DNA from: an uncultured Alphaproteobacteria bacterium
GTDB taxonomy: Bacteria; Pseudomonadota; Alphaproteobacteria; HIMB59
Assembly: GCA_902516235.1 (NCBI GenBank)
Contig: CABXXO010000001.1
Coordinates: 1-64,000 of the forward strand
Direction: 5' to 3'
DNA length: 64,000 bases
The notes under the pieces were generated by a model. That model did not search any database. It had not been told where the DNA came from and saw only the letters and a list, made by a program, of their open reading frames with translations. A program made the position numbers and the translations under genes. Positions 18,338 to 27,208 of this stretch are shown here, piece after piece; positions within the stretch are counted from its first letter, which is position 1; each line of letters starts with the position of its first letter.

Positions 18338-18787
18338 TTAATTTGAACTATTCCTATGATAAGTTGAAGTTTTAAAGCCAGTTGAGTTTATCTCTGCACA
18401 CACTTCACCAGCTGTATCACAAATGCTTACTGTTTGGTTTGATTTAAGAATATCAAGTGTATCTTCAGTCAAACTAAGTGTTTGACCCTCCTTCAAACCT
18501 AAAATGGTCTCTTGAGACAATGAAATCTCTTGGATTTCTCTAAGTTTTTCAATAGATTTATCAGATAATTCAACTTTCTGAGTTTCGTTTAGAATTTTAG
18601 CAATTTTATTAATTGTATTATCTCCTAATTCTATAACTAGAACTTGTTGCGCACTATCCTCATGATAATCTGCGGAAGCGGGTGTTATTGAGTCTTTAAA
18701 TGTTATTAACGTTACCAAAATAAGAGCAATTAGTATTAACACATACAATTTACTGTCTAATTTAATAGTAAGTTGTTTATCTGTCAT
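18338..18787 (-). CDS. Single-pass membrane protein in the pilus operon, unknown
   Basis: A 149-residue protein: a 14-residue cytoplasmic start, one membrane helix (LYVLILIALILVTLITF) and a periplasmic, mostly helical tail with repeated short hydrophilic turns of the form ELSDKSIEKL / SLSQETILGL / SLTEDTLDIL. Two cysteines lie near the end (SICDTAGEVC). I recognise no family. Its place between the secretin gene and pilB suggests a structural or assembly role in the pilus envelope complex. Confidence 0.6.
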   Translation of the reverse strand: MTDKQLTIKLDSKLYVLILIALILVTLITFKDSITPASADYHEDSAQQVLVIELGDNTINKIAKILNETQKVELSDKSIEKLREIQEISLSQETILGLKEGQTLSLTEDTLDILKSNQTVSICDTAGEVCAEINSTGFKTSTYHRNSSN

Positions 18788-18804
18788 AATTTACAAAGTT
18801 CATT

Positions 18805-20337
18805 TTAAACTATTTGAGGAATTATAAATATAAATATTTCTTGTTGATCGTCATTAACACTCTTGTTACTAGTTAGCCATCTTAATATAGGAACTTCCCC
18901 AATACCCGGTACTTTTTGTTTTTGCACGGTGTCAGTGACAGTAAATATTCCACCCAACACCATAATTTGATTATTTTTAATGAACATTTCTGTTTCTTCA
19001 ATTTCAGTTACAAGAGTTGGTGGTGGTGTTGTCATATCATCAGTAATTGTAGCAGAGGACTCTGATATTGCATAAGTAACTTTTATATTATCATCCGTAC
19101 CAATGAGAGGAGTAATGGAGAAATCTAAACCAACTGAGCCACTTTCTATTGAAGGCTCTCCTTCACCAATCGGGTAAATTACAACTTGATAATCTTGTTG
19201 TTGACGTATTGCTCCTCTTTTTCCATTTGCAACAAGCAACTTAGGTGAGGAAATAGTTGTGCTAATAGCATCTTGTTCTAGTAAATCCAAAGTTGCTTTA
19301 AACACATTATTATCAATATCTGCTATTAAACCAACACCAGACGTGCCTGTGATCAAACCATCAAAAAGAGATCCAGTGGTGCTATCAAAAGCAATATCTG
19401 AGCTACTAGTGGCTGCTGTTCCAACCCCTCCTGAGAGTGTTACGACATCATTACCTTGAGTTGATTGACCAAATAAACCTAATCTTGCCCCAAATTCTTC
19501 CTCAAAATTATCAGATGCAGTAACAATAAAAACTTCAAAGTAAACTTGCTGAAGTTTAATATCAAGTAAATCAAGTATATTTTCAATTTTATTAAGAATA
19601 TCATCAGGACCAGAGGCTACAATAGTTTGAGAAACATCATCAGCCTGAAATACTTCTAATGCATTTAACTCTTGGGATGATAGGAAACCCAGACTGGCGC
19701 TATCCTCCTCAGTGGTATCTCCATCACCCTTAATTGAAGCCAACATAGTTGTTGCAGAATTATAATATACACTGAAGAAAGCAGTGTCATAGTAAGTGCT
19801 TTCTTCAACAACATCTAAGTCTAGTTTCTCCTTAGTGACTCTTGTTAGAACCTTCAATGTATCTGTGTTATCTGATTCAACTACAAACAAGTCATTTAAC
19901 TCTAAAATTGATTTAAAAACGTTTGACCAGGGTTCATTGTAGAGTTCCATTTCTACTTCACCTTTAATTTCTGGATCTAATATTATATTTCTATCAATGA
20001 TTGTTGCTAATGTAGAAAGAGCAGTTTTTGTAGGTATTCCATCAAAATTAATTGAAATTAGGTCTGATGGTAGTGATATATCTTCAGTTGGAGTTTGTTG
20101 TAAATTTGTATCTTGAGATTTATATTTATTTGAAGAGGTTATCCTTCTAGGACGCTCTTTCACAATATTTTCTTCAATTAAATCATTTGCTGAAGCTATG
20201 TCTTGAACTTTTTCTTTTATGAATGATCTGTCTAATTTTACATCAAAGGCAGAGGAGTTGTCGACATTATTCATTTTTTCTTGGGATGAACAAGAAACAA
20301 AAAAAATAAAAGAGATAAAAAATAGTGATAGTCTCAT
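18805..20337 (-). CDS. Outer-membrane secretin lipoprotein (PilQ/MshL/GspD family)
   Basis: I start at ATG 20337, which gives MRLSLFFISFIFFVSCSS, a lipoprotein signal with Cys at the lipobox; the open frame extends 48 codons further up but overlaps the preceding gene. The 510-residue product has an STN domain (about residues 92-160: ISINFDGIPTKTALSTLA) and an N1-like segment. The C-terminal secretin domain (about 340-510) includes VPGIGEVPILRWL and ends IFIIPQIV. It forms the outer-membrane channel for the pilus. MshL-like is the best guess because the N-terminus is short. Confidence 0.92.
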   Translation of the reverse strand: MRLSLFFISFIFFVSCSSQEKMNNVDNSSAFDVKLDRSFIKEKVQDIASANDLIEENIVKERPRRITSSNKYKSQDTNLQQTPTEDISLPSDLISINFDGIPTKTALSTLATIIDRNIILDPEIKGEVEMELYNEPWSNVFKSILELNDLFVVESDNTDTLKVLTRVTKEKLDLDVVEESTYYDTAFFSVYYNSATTMLASIKGDGDTTEEDSASLGFLSSQELNALEVFQADDVSQTIVASGPDDILNKIENILDLLDIKLQQVYFEVFIVTASDNFEEEFGARLGLFGQSTQGNDVVTLSGGVGTAATSSSDIAFDSTTGSLFDGLITGTSGVGLIADIDNNVFKATLDLLEQDAISTTISSPKLLVANGKRGAIRQQQDYQVVIYPIGEGEPSIESGSVGLDFSITPLIGTDDNIKVTYAISESSATITDDMTTPPPTLVTEIEETEMFIKNNQIMVLGGIFTVTDTVQKQKVPGIGEVPILRWLTSNKSVNDDQQEIFIFIIPQIV

Positions 20338-20410
20338 AATTAAATTTCTTAAAAAACGATGAATAGCGATCACCTTAGATAATTTTGAAAAGATATAGGT
20401 TTTTATATAA

Positions 20411-22429
20411 TTATTCAATGCCATACTCTCTTTTTGTTGCCTCGCAACCTTCCTGATCATCAAAATATGAACAAGATACATTTTCTAAAAACTCTTCTGG
20501 GCTAGTCGCATTAAATCCCTGAAGTTCCTCATCGTATTCAAGGCCCATATCAGTAAATTCACTTACATCACCACCTTGAGAAACATACGTTTCCATATCA
20601 AATTCTGTTGTTCTTGTGGTCTCTGAGACAACCTCATATGGATTTTCTTGCAGTAGTGTATCTATATCTACTGGCTCCACTGTAGGCGTGTTAGGCAAGT
20701 AATCCCCTAGAGTAGATAATCGAATATTTTCATCAAATTGTGCATCAACCTCTTCATCTACTTCCAAACTTATTGTTCCAAGAGAGCTATTGAAAGAGTT
20801 AGTTGCTGCATCATAAACATAAACAGATGGGTCTAAGTCTTCAAGAGTAGTAATGTTAGGCATTCCCTCAACCATTTCACCATCCTCATTTGTAGAATAT
20901 ATTTTTGTAGCCATTGGAGTTTCTAAAGATGGATCCAGGCATCCTTTTTCAGAGTTATAATAAATTGGTTCACCAGATACTATAGAACCCCCCACACAAA
21001 CGTCAGAGTTTAAAACCTCGTCTGAAACTTGAGTGTAATAAGTATCTTCCAGGTACAGAGAAGAGACATCTTGCTCATCCGAAGTTTCAGGTTTATTAGC
21101 TATTAAGGGTGGATCGAAATATTCATCTGCTAATATATTGTCTCTAAAACCATCGTTATTTTCTAAGACTACTCTTCTAGATTTACTAAAATATAAATTT
21201 ACCTCACTGCCTAATTTTGACAAAATAATTTTATCTGGAAGGATTTTAACAATTCTGGCGTCATCATTACCAAGATGATCCCCTTCAAAAACTTTAATAA
21301 TATTTCCGCTAGGTGTAGTGACTAATGCCATACTTTTCCCTCGTCTATTATCTGTGGAGTTGCCTGTAAATTCAGATAGGTCATTGTTTGAAGATTTAAA
21401 ATCTATTTCCATAACCTTATTTTTTTTAGCATATTGAAACCTATAATTAAGTATAGAAACGACATCATCTGCCTCTTGTGACTTCGAATAAGGACCAACC
21501 TCAATAACATAAAGAGTTTCATTTCTTGGTCTTACTCTCATAGTTTTACCATAAAAAATATCCTCAAAATTACTTCGGTAATAAGATATTTTTTCCTCAA
21601 TTGCTTTCTTAGATAAGTCTGAAGACAGTTCTATCCAATAGGATCCATGTTCAAAGCCACTAATATCCTCTGAACTCATTGAAGAGTCTTTTAAAATTTT
21701 ATTTGTATATACCACAGAGGGAGAGAAAATATTAACTGTACTGCCTGCCTTCATCTTATTTGGCACAATATTGGGATTAGCTATAATTAACTCCTCTAAG
21801 GTAAGATCAAATTTTTTTGCTATAGATGAAAGGGTATCACCTTTTTTTACAATATAATTGTAATCAAGTTCAGGGGTGGATTTCATAGCTATCGCAATAA
21901 TTATAAACTTCGATATATCTGAGCTAAGATTTTCCTCTATGAACTTATTTCTATCAACAATTTCAAAATCAAATAAATTGTTGCTAGGTACTAAAGATTT
22001 GTCTTTTTTCTGAGTAGATAAAATTTCTTGGGAGGTATCACTTTGCACTTCAACATTATTATTATTTTGGGACTCTATCGCATCTGCAATTATTTCAAGA
22101 GCAGATTTTTGTTTTTCTTCAAAAGGTTTTTGTTCTTTGTTTAAACTTTCTTCCATTTTTTTGTCTGTTGTATCGACATTTGTTTCTACTTGTTCTATTT
22201 CTTTAGTTAATTCAACCTCTTGGACTTTTTCTTCTTGTTTAAAAATTATTTCATCCTCTTCAACCACTACATCTTTTACATCACCTTGAATAAGAATTGA
22301 CTCTAAAGATTTAGTATAAGGATCAGGAAATTGGTTATAAAAATTTTCTAAGGACTTCTCTTGGGCATAAGAACCAGATATTAGAAAAAAAGATAATGTT
22401 AAAATTATAAACCAATTAAATTGTTTCAT
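20411..22429 (-). CDS. LysM, SPOR-like and PilP-like periplasmic protein
   Basis: Start set at ATG 22429 (MKQFNWFIILTLSFFLISGSYA), giving a signal peptide; 672 residues. After an acidic coiled region, a LysM domain (YIVKKGDTLSSIAKKF) lies near 188-233. A SPOR-like segment (WIELSSDLSKK ... YVIEVGPYSKSQEAD) is near 261-340. A PilP-like beta domain (LVTTPSGNIIKVFEGDHLG) is near 365-430. A long acidic tail with several cysteines ends the protein. LysM and SPOR domains bind peptidoglycan, and PilP links the inner-membrane PilN/PilO complex to the secretin, so this may be a composite alignment protein. It sits between the pilO-like and secretin genes. Confidence 0.75.
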   Translation of the reverse strand: MKQFNWFIILTLSFFLISGSYAQEKSLENFYNQFPDPYTKSLESILIQGDVKDVVVEEDEIIFKQEEKVQEVELTKEIEQVETNVDTTDKKMEESLNKEQKPFEEKQKSALEIIADAIESQNNNNVEVQSDTSQEILSTQKKDKSLVPSNNLFDFEIVDRNKFIEENLSSDISKFIIIAIAMKSTPELDYNYIVKKGDTLSSIAKKFDLTLEELIIANPNIVPNKMKAGSTVNIFSPSVVYTNKILKDSSMSSEDISGFEHGSYWIELSSDLSKKAIEEKISYYRSNFEDIFYGKTMRVRPRNETLYVIEVGPYSKSQEADDVVSILNYRFQYAKKNKVMEIDFKSSNNDLSEFTGNSTDNRRGKSMALVTTPSGNIIKVFEGDHLGNDDARIVKILPDKIILSKLGSEVNLYFSKSRRVVLENNDGFRDNILADEYFDPPLIANKPETSDEQDVSSLYLEDTYYTQVSDEVLNSDVCVGGSIVSGEPIYYNSEKGCLDPSLETPMATKIYSTNEDGEMVEGMPNITTLEDLDPSVYVYDAATNSFNSSLGTISLEVDEEVDAQFDENIRLSTLGDYLPNTPTVEPVDIDTLLQENPYEVVSETTRTTEFDMETYVSQGGDVSEFTDMGLEYDEELQGFNATSPEEFLENVSCSYFDDQEGCEATKREYGIE

Positions 22430-22482
22430 AATTAGATTTTTAGATATGTCAAATACCATTGAATATTTCACTCGCATAATCA

Positions 22483-23760
22483 TTAATTAACTTTCTCAAG
22501 TACCTCGAAACTAAGATTGATTAACAAATTATAATCTTCTCGATCAGACATATTATTACTTTGACTTTCCCCCGCATTATCGTCAATAGACTTAATATCT
22601 TCTGAAAGTATTCTAACATTCATTCCAGACTCAACAAGTGCCTTATATCTAAACTTTAGGTAATTAATATATGAGGATTCAACCGACAATACTACAGTTA
22701 CAACTTTATATAGGGATTCCTTAGATTTGCTAGAGACACTTAGTGGTCTGGAGTCTTTTTCACTAAATGACATTTTAATATCATACTCAAGAGACGCAGC
22801 TGTAAGATCAGCGTATAATTTGTCTAAATCATTTTGCTGAAAAGTTTTAGTATCAAATAAAGAGACTTTATCATTAATGTCCTCTATTTTTTTGTTTAAA
22901 GCAGGTATTTGGTAACCTAATGTATTGGCTTCTTGTTCTAAGTCATTTTGAGTTTTAATGTTATCTCTTTGCTTATTTAAAATTGGGTTCAAAATCGACT
23001 GTGAGATAAAAAAATATGAGGAAATTATAATAACCAAGAGGACTGAGAGAGCTACTATTCCATTAATTGAAGTGGAGATGTTTTCAGGTTTAAATTTAAA
23101 TTTTTTTAATTTTTTTTCGTATGGAAATTCTGAGACAGATGTTTTAAGTGCGCCTGTGATGAGTAACTTTTTTGCCTCATCAGAGTATTCTTTGATGTTA
23201 TCACTCTCACCAAGTTTAGGATCATTATTTTTAAAAAAAGAAAATTTAGTTCGATTTGACTTTTTTGATTGAGTATCTGTTGTAATTTCGTCTTTTGGAT
23301 TAGTTTTCTTTTTTGATAAAAATGATTTTTTATTAGTTTTAATTTTTTGTTTTTTTTGTTTGATTGGTTTTTTTACTTTTTGGGTAAATAGGCCTCGACT
23401 AATAATATTATTGTCTAAATTAGAAGATGGAGTTTGTTTTTCAGATTGATTAGTTGAATTATTTTTTTGCTTTGTCACTGAAAATTTATATGTAAATTCT
23501 TTTTTAGGTTTGTTTTTCTTTATAGTACTAGTTTTAAAAATTTCTTGAGCAGTATCTTTATTTTGTTTATCTTTTTTTGACTTAAAAAAACTAAAAGATG
23601 ACTTTTTCTTTTGTCTAGTTTTAGAACTTTCTTGAGCAGTATCTTTATTTTGTTTATCTTTTTTTGACTTAAAAAAACTAAAAGATGACTTTTTCTTCTG
23701 CTCTGTTTTTTTTACAGGTTTTTTTATAGTTATTACTTTTTTTTTTGTTAGCAAACCCAT
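22483..23760 (-). CDS. PilO-like membrane protein with long lysine-rich N-terminus
   Basis: A 425-residue protein. Residues 1-230 are cytoplasmic, strongly basic and low in complexity, with a perfectly repeated block (KKKSSFSFFKSKKDKQNKDT twice, 29 residues apart). One membrane helix (about 233-252) is followed by a coiled coil and a PilO-like alpha/beta domain (about 290-425). PilO partners PilN in the alignment subcomplex. The usual PilO has only about 20 residues before the helix, so the basic extension is unusual. It lies between the pilMN and LysM genes. Confidence 0.72.
   Translation of the reverse strand: MGLLTKKKVITIKKPVKKTEQKKKSSFSFFKSKKDKQNKDTAQESSKTRQKKKSSFSFFKSKKDKQNKDTAQEIFKTSTIKKNKPKKEFTYKFSVTKQKNNSTNQSEKQTPSSNLDNNIISRGLFTQKVKKPIKQKKQKIKTNKKSFLSKKKTNPKDEITTDTQSKKSNRTKFSFFKNNDPKLGESDNIKEYSDEAKKLLITGALKTSVSEFPYEKKLKKFKFKPENISTSINGIVALSVLLVIIISSYFFISQSILNPILNKQRDNIKTQNDLEQEANTLGYQIPALNKKIEDINDKVSLFDTKTFQQNDLDKLYADLTAASLEYDIKMSFSEKDSRPLSVSSKSKESLYKVVTVVLSVESSYINYLKFRYKALVESGMNVRILSEDIKSIDDNAGESQSNNMSDREDYNLLINLSFEVLEKVN
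23541..23697. repeat. Tandem duplication, 87-base period
   Basis: A 70-base block at 23541-23610 recurs identically at 23628-23697, with 17 diverged bases between. The period of 87 bases equals 29 codons and keeps the pilO-like frame. Identity at DNA level suggests a recent duplication or gene conversion. Confidence 0.85.
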
Positions 23761-23775
23761 TGTTTTATTCCAAGA

Positions 23776-25518
23776 TTAGTCATCAGTTTTTTCACTCATT
23801 GGTAATTGATTATCAAGATGATATTTTAAAATTACATCCATCGTAAAATCTAATAGTTGTTCGTTTGGATTAGTTTGCAAAATAACATCATATAAACGAT
23901 CGCTTCCCTTTAAGTTTTGAAGGAAAATTGTAATGTTAAAATCATCTATAGACTGGCCCTGAATAATATACTTAGAGGGAGTAGAAGAAACTACCTTTCC
24001 TTTTTTGTCATACTTTAAAACTCCAGGATCAAAGTCCATTGAATTAAATTTAATACCTTTAGGAACTGAACTTAAAATATCATTATGTACCAAAGTGGTT
24101 AAAGCCAAGTTTGGTGAAACAGATTGATTATCTATGACTTTACTTACATTATTAGCATCTGCTAGTATTTTTGAGAGACTTTCATTCTCTTTTTTTAATT
24201 TGCTGTGATCGGCCTTAACAGTCTTAAATTTTATTAATTCGTTCCTATTTGAGTTTATTTCAGGAATGGAATTTAAAGACAACAAACTGAAAAAAATTGC
24301 AAAGAAAACTACATTTGACCATAATAAAAGTTTATTGATTGCCTTAAATTTCCTCGATTTTTTTAGATTTTCCAGGTCATTGAGTAAATTAAATCTGGTT
24401 ATAGAATTATCTTTGTAGTCAATATCAAAAAAATTTAATTTGGCCATACCTGTGCCAATTACTTTTAAGAATATAGATTTATTTTGAAAACTATCTACAT
24501 ACGCTTTAGCTTTTGGACTTAAAGTGATTTCTTCAAAGGGATTCATTGTTTCCACATTGAAATCAATAATCGACTCTTTCAATCCTTGTAAATACTTATC
24601 AATCTTAGGTCTATTCGATATAAAGAATAATTTTTCTACTTTATTTTCTTTAAACTTTTTGTTGTAAGCGTCAATTGCTGTTTCTATAGGCTCAGCTATT
24701 CTTGAAAAAACCTCTTTCCAAACAGTTCCAGAAATATCTTCAACATCTTCAACGTGAAGTAAAAGGACTTTATCAGCATCGTTAAATTCGACTTCTTTAA
24801 TAACTATCCCATCTTTACTTCCAATTATTAAATACGAATAATTTTCTGTACTAACTAAAAATGCAGTTGGAGCGAGAAATGCATCATTACCAAATTGTAC
24901 AGCCAATGAATTCAATATTGATGAGACTTCTGGTTCAGCAAGAACAGGATTTAAACCTGCTCTAGATAAAATAGTTTCAGAAGATTGTAATTTCTCTTGA
25001 TCTCCTATAACAAAGGCTAATTTCATCGTACCATAATCTTCATCTTTACTGATAATTGAGAAGTCAAAATTACGCTTATAATTTAAATAATTTTTAGAAA
25101 TTTCTTTTGGTAACTCTGGAAATAAATCATTGAAAGTGCCCTCCTCTATCATATCCGTAACTTCTTCCCTGGGCATTAACTCCATATCTAAAATAAACAC
25201 CTGACAATCATGAAAAGGAATAATAATTGCCCCATCTAAGCCCACACAATTTGTTTTTAACAGCATGGTTCTAAGTTTTGAAACATAGAAGCCTATGTCT
25301 GAGTTAAATGGATTTTCTCCATCAGGTGCTATAAAAGTCTCATGAAGAGTTGATTCTATTTGCCATTTTTTTTTCTTAAAGGCTAATTTTGAAATGGTAA
25401 TTGACTCAATTTGAATATCTACGGCAACAATTTTCTCTTTTCCAATGGAAAATAAACCAAATGGGATAGAAATTGACTTTCCAACTTTTTTTAAATCATC
25501 TGTTATTGATTTAGCCAT
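23776..25518 (-). CDS. PilM-PilN fusion protein
   Basis: A 580-residue protein. Residues about 20-360 follow the actin-like PilM/GspL layout (KIVAVDIQIESITISKL at the start, paired beta-rich and helical subdomains). Near residue 374 a new segment begins with RFNLLNDLENLKKSRK, which resembles the conserved cytoplasmic N-terminal motif of PilN (INLLPWR). A single membrane helix (about 393-412), a coiled coil and a periplasmic ferredoxin-like domain follow. PilM and PilN normally bind through exactly this peptide, so fusion makes structural sense; GspL has the same topology and is the alternative label. It starts the pilMN-pilO-LysM-secretin-pilB-pilC operon. Confidence 0.78.
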   Translation of the reverse strand: MAKSITDDLKKVGKSISIPFGLFSIGKEKIVAVDIQIESITISKLAFKKKKWQIESTLHETFIAPDGENPFNSDIGFYVSKLRTMLLKTNCVGLDGAIIIPFHDCQVFILDMELMPREEVTDMIEEGTFNDLFPELPKEISKNYLNYKRNFDFSIISKDEDYGTMKLAFVIGDQEKLQSSETILSRAGLNPVLAEPEVSSILNSLAVQFGNDAFLAPTAFLVSTENYSYLIIGSKDGIVIKEVEFNDADKVLLLHVEDVEDISGTVWKEVFSRIAEPIETAIDAYNKKFKENKVEKLFFISNRPKIDKYLQGLKESIIDFNVETMNPFEEITLSPKAKAYVDSFQNKSIFLKVIGTGMAKLNFFDIDYKDNSITRFNLLNDLENLKKSRKFKAINKLLLWSNVVFFAIFFSLLSLNSIPEINSNRNELIKFKTVKADHSKLKKENESLSKILADANNVSKVIDNQSVSPNLALTTLVHNDILSSVPKGIKFNSMDFDPGVLKYDKKGKVVSSTPSKYIIQGQSIDDFNITIFLQNLKGSDRLYDVILQTNPNEQLLDFTMDVILKYHLDNQLPMSEKTDD

Positions 25519-25614
25519 GTGGATAACTTATAAACTACTTTCATTATAATAAAATTATATTTTTCACAGTTTTTGACCTATATTTGTGATAGATATCTTA
25601 TATATTATTTAAAT

Positions 25615-26634
25615 ATGTCAAAAATTGATCAATTATTGCTTAGTCTACCTTCTCAGTTTGAAGGACTCTCAGATATCCATCTTTCCTCAGGGAAAAAAGC
25701 AGCTGTAAGGTACAAAGGTGATATCGTAAAAACTGAGGACGTAATTACCATCCAAGACATGCAAGAATTTCTGAAAAAACACCTAAATAAAGATCAAATG
25801 AAGGAATATCTTGACACATTTGACCTAGATTTTGCAGTTGTAATTGAAAAGCAAAGATTTAGAGCAAATGCTTTTAGAACCATGACAGGTCACTCTTTAG
25901 TCTTAAGATTAATAGTGACAGAAATACCTGATATTAAAATACTGAACCTTCCAAGTGCTGTATTCAATGTCCTAAATAAACATGCAGGTCTGGTCTTGGT
26001 CACTGGTCAAACTGGATCTGGAAAATCAACCTCGCTTGCTGCTATGATTGATCAATTAAACAAAAATCGTGACTCTCATATAATAACTATTGAAGATCCA
26101 ATTGAATTTACTCACGAAGATAAAAAATCTGTTATATCACAAAGAGAAGTTGGAAGAGATACCTCCTCGTTTGCCAGAGCTTTAAAAGCAGCATTAAGAG
26201 AGGATCCAGATATAATTTTACTTGGTGAACTTAGAGATTATGAAACTGTATCTATGGCTTTAACTGCAGCAGAAACTGGCCATTTGGTATTTGGAACTCT
26301 TCACACAAGCGGTGCGTCATCAACAATCAATAGAATAATTGATGCTTATCCAGCTGCAGAACAAGATCAAGCGCGTTCACAGTTGTCGACCTCTTTGCAA
26401 ATGGTCATGACTCAAAGGTTATTTAAGAAAAAAAAAGGAGGAAGAGTTGGCGCATTTGAAGTTATGGTTTGTACGTCAGCTATCAGAAATTTAATAAGAG
26501 AAAATAAAATACCTCAAATAGATCAAATGATAGAAACAGGTTCTAGAGATGGCATGATAAGGATGGAGGCTTATATCTCTGATTTAGTCTCAAAAGGAAT
26601 TATTGATGAACCAGAAGAAGATTCATCTCACTAA
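25615..26634 (+). CDS. pilT: Pilus retraction-type ATPase (PilT/PilU family)
   Basis: A 339-residue ATPase from ATG 25615; an in-frame start 14 codons earlier is poorer. Walker A GQTGSGKSTS is near residue 131, the Asp box IEDPIEF near 158, Walker B IILLGELRD near 200, the His box GTLHTSGASSTINRIID near 225 and the PilT-specific AIRNLIRENKIPQI near 292. It drives pilus retraction and gives twitching, DNA uptake or attachment. It is divergent from pilMN and overlaps the first minor pilin gene by 29 bases. Confidence 0.93.
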   Translation: MSKIDQLLLSLPSQFEGLSDIHLSSGKKAAVRYKGDIVKTEDVITIQDMQEFLKKHLNKDQMKEYLDTFDLDFAVVIEKQRFRANAFRTMTGHSLVLRLIVTEIPDIKILNLPSAVFNVLNKHAGLVLVTGQTGSGKSTSLAAMIDQLNKNRDSHIITIEDPIEFTHEDKKSVISQREVGRDTSSFARALKAALREDPDIILLGELRDYETVSMALTAAETGHLVFGTLHTSGASSTINRIIDAYPAAEQDQARSQLSTSLQMVMTQRLFKKKKGGRVGAFEVMVCTSAIRNLIRENKIPQIDQMIETGSRDGMIRMEAYISDLVSKGIIDEPEEDSSH

Positions 26635-27208
26635 AGGTTTTTCATTAGTAGAACTACTTGTAGTAATTGCGATAATCGGAGTGATTGCGGGAGCAGGCTT
26701 TCTCGTCACCACAAGTTTTGTTGGAACATCAAAATTATCGAACGAGTACACTCACTTAATTCAATTGGTAAAAAAATACTACAAACTTTCAAATGCTCAA
26801 AATGAACCGATGTTCATGACTTTTGATTCTGATGAAACAAATTATTTAACAGAAGCTTCTATAATAAAATTTTCGGACGATGATTACTCACGATTTGGGT
26901 TAGATGTTGATTGTTCTGGGTTAATTGGCTCAACATCCTATGAAGAAGTAAACAACGCCATTCAACCTGATGATTATAATTTTCAAGGTATGAGAATTCT
27001 TGTTTGCCCACAAGACGGTTATACCTTAACCTTTAATGGAATTTGTTTTAATGGAAAAAATGAATTAGCTGAAACGGTAGTGCTTTATATTCACTCTATG
27101 TCAGATAGTACTCTTAGTTGTGATAGTATAGAAACACTCAAGTCAGATTTTAGAAAAAAATTAACGTTCTATAGCACTGGTTATGTTGAAGATGAAAGAA
27201 ATTTTTAA
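26606..27208 (+). CDS. Minor pilin / pseudopilin
   Basis: Start at ATG 26606 (a TTG three bases before is also in frame); 200 residues. The leader ends with G at the cleavage site in KG/FSLVELLVVIAIIG, with Glu5. The soluble part is acidic with five cysteines. It overlaps the pilT end and the start of the next minor pilin gene, so all are one operon. The class (FimT/GspH-like or other) is not clear. Confidence 0.85.
   Translation: MNQKKIHLTKGFSLVELLVVIAIIGVIAGAGFLVTTSFVGTSKLSNEYTHLIQLVKKYYKLSNAQNEPMFMTFDSDETNYLTEASIIKFSDDDYSRFGLDVDCSGLIGSTSYEEVNNAIQPDDYNFQGMRILVCPQDGYTLTFNGICFNGKNELAETVVLYIHSMSDSTLSCDSIETLKSDFRKKLTFYSTGYVEDERNF

Noticed and set aside
20338-20481. Long N-terminal extension of the secretin
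   Set aside because: It overlaps the preceding gene and would hide the lipoprotein signal that begins at ATG 20337.
23541-23697. CRISPR-like repeat
   Set aside because: Only two copies, in frame within a protein gene, with a 17-base separation. It is a coding duplication. No CRISPR array or cas gene was seen in the window.
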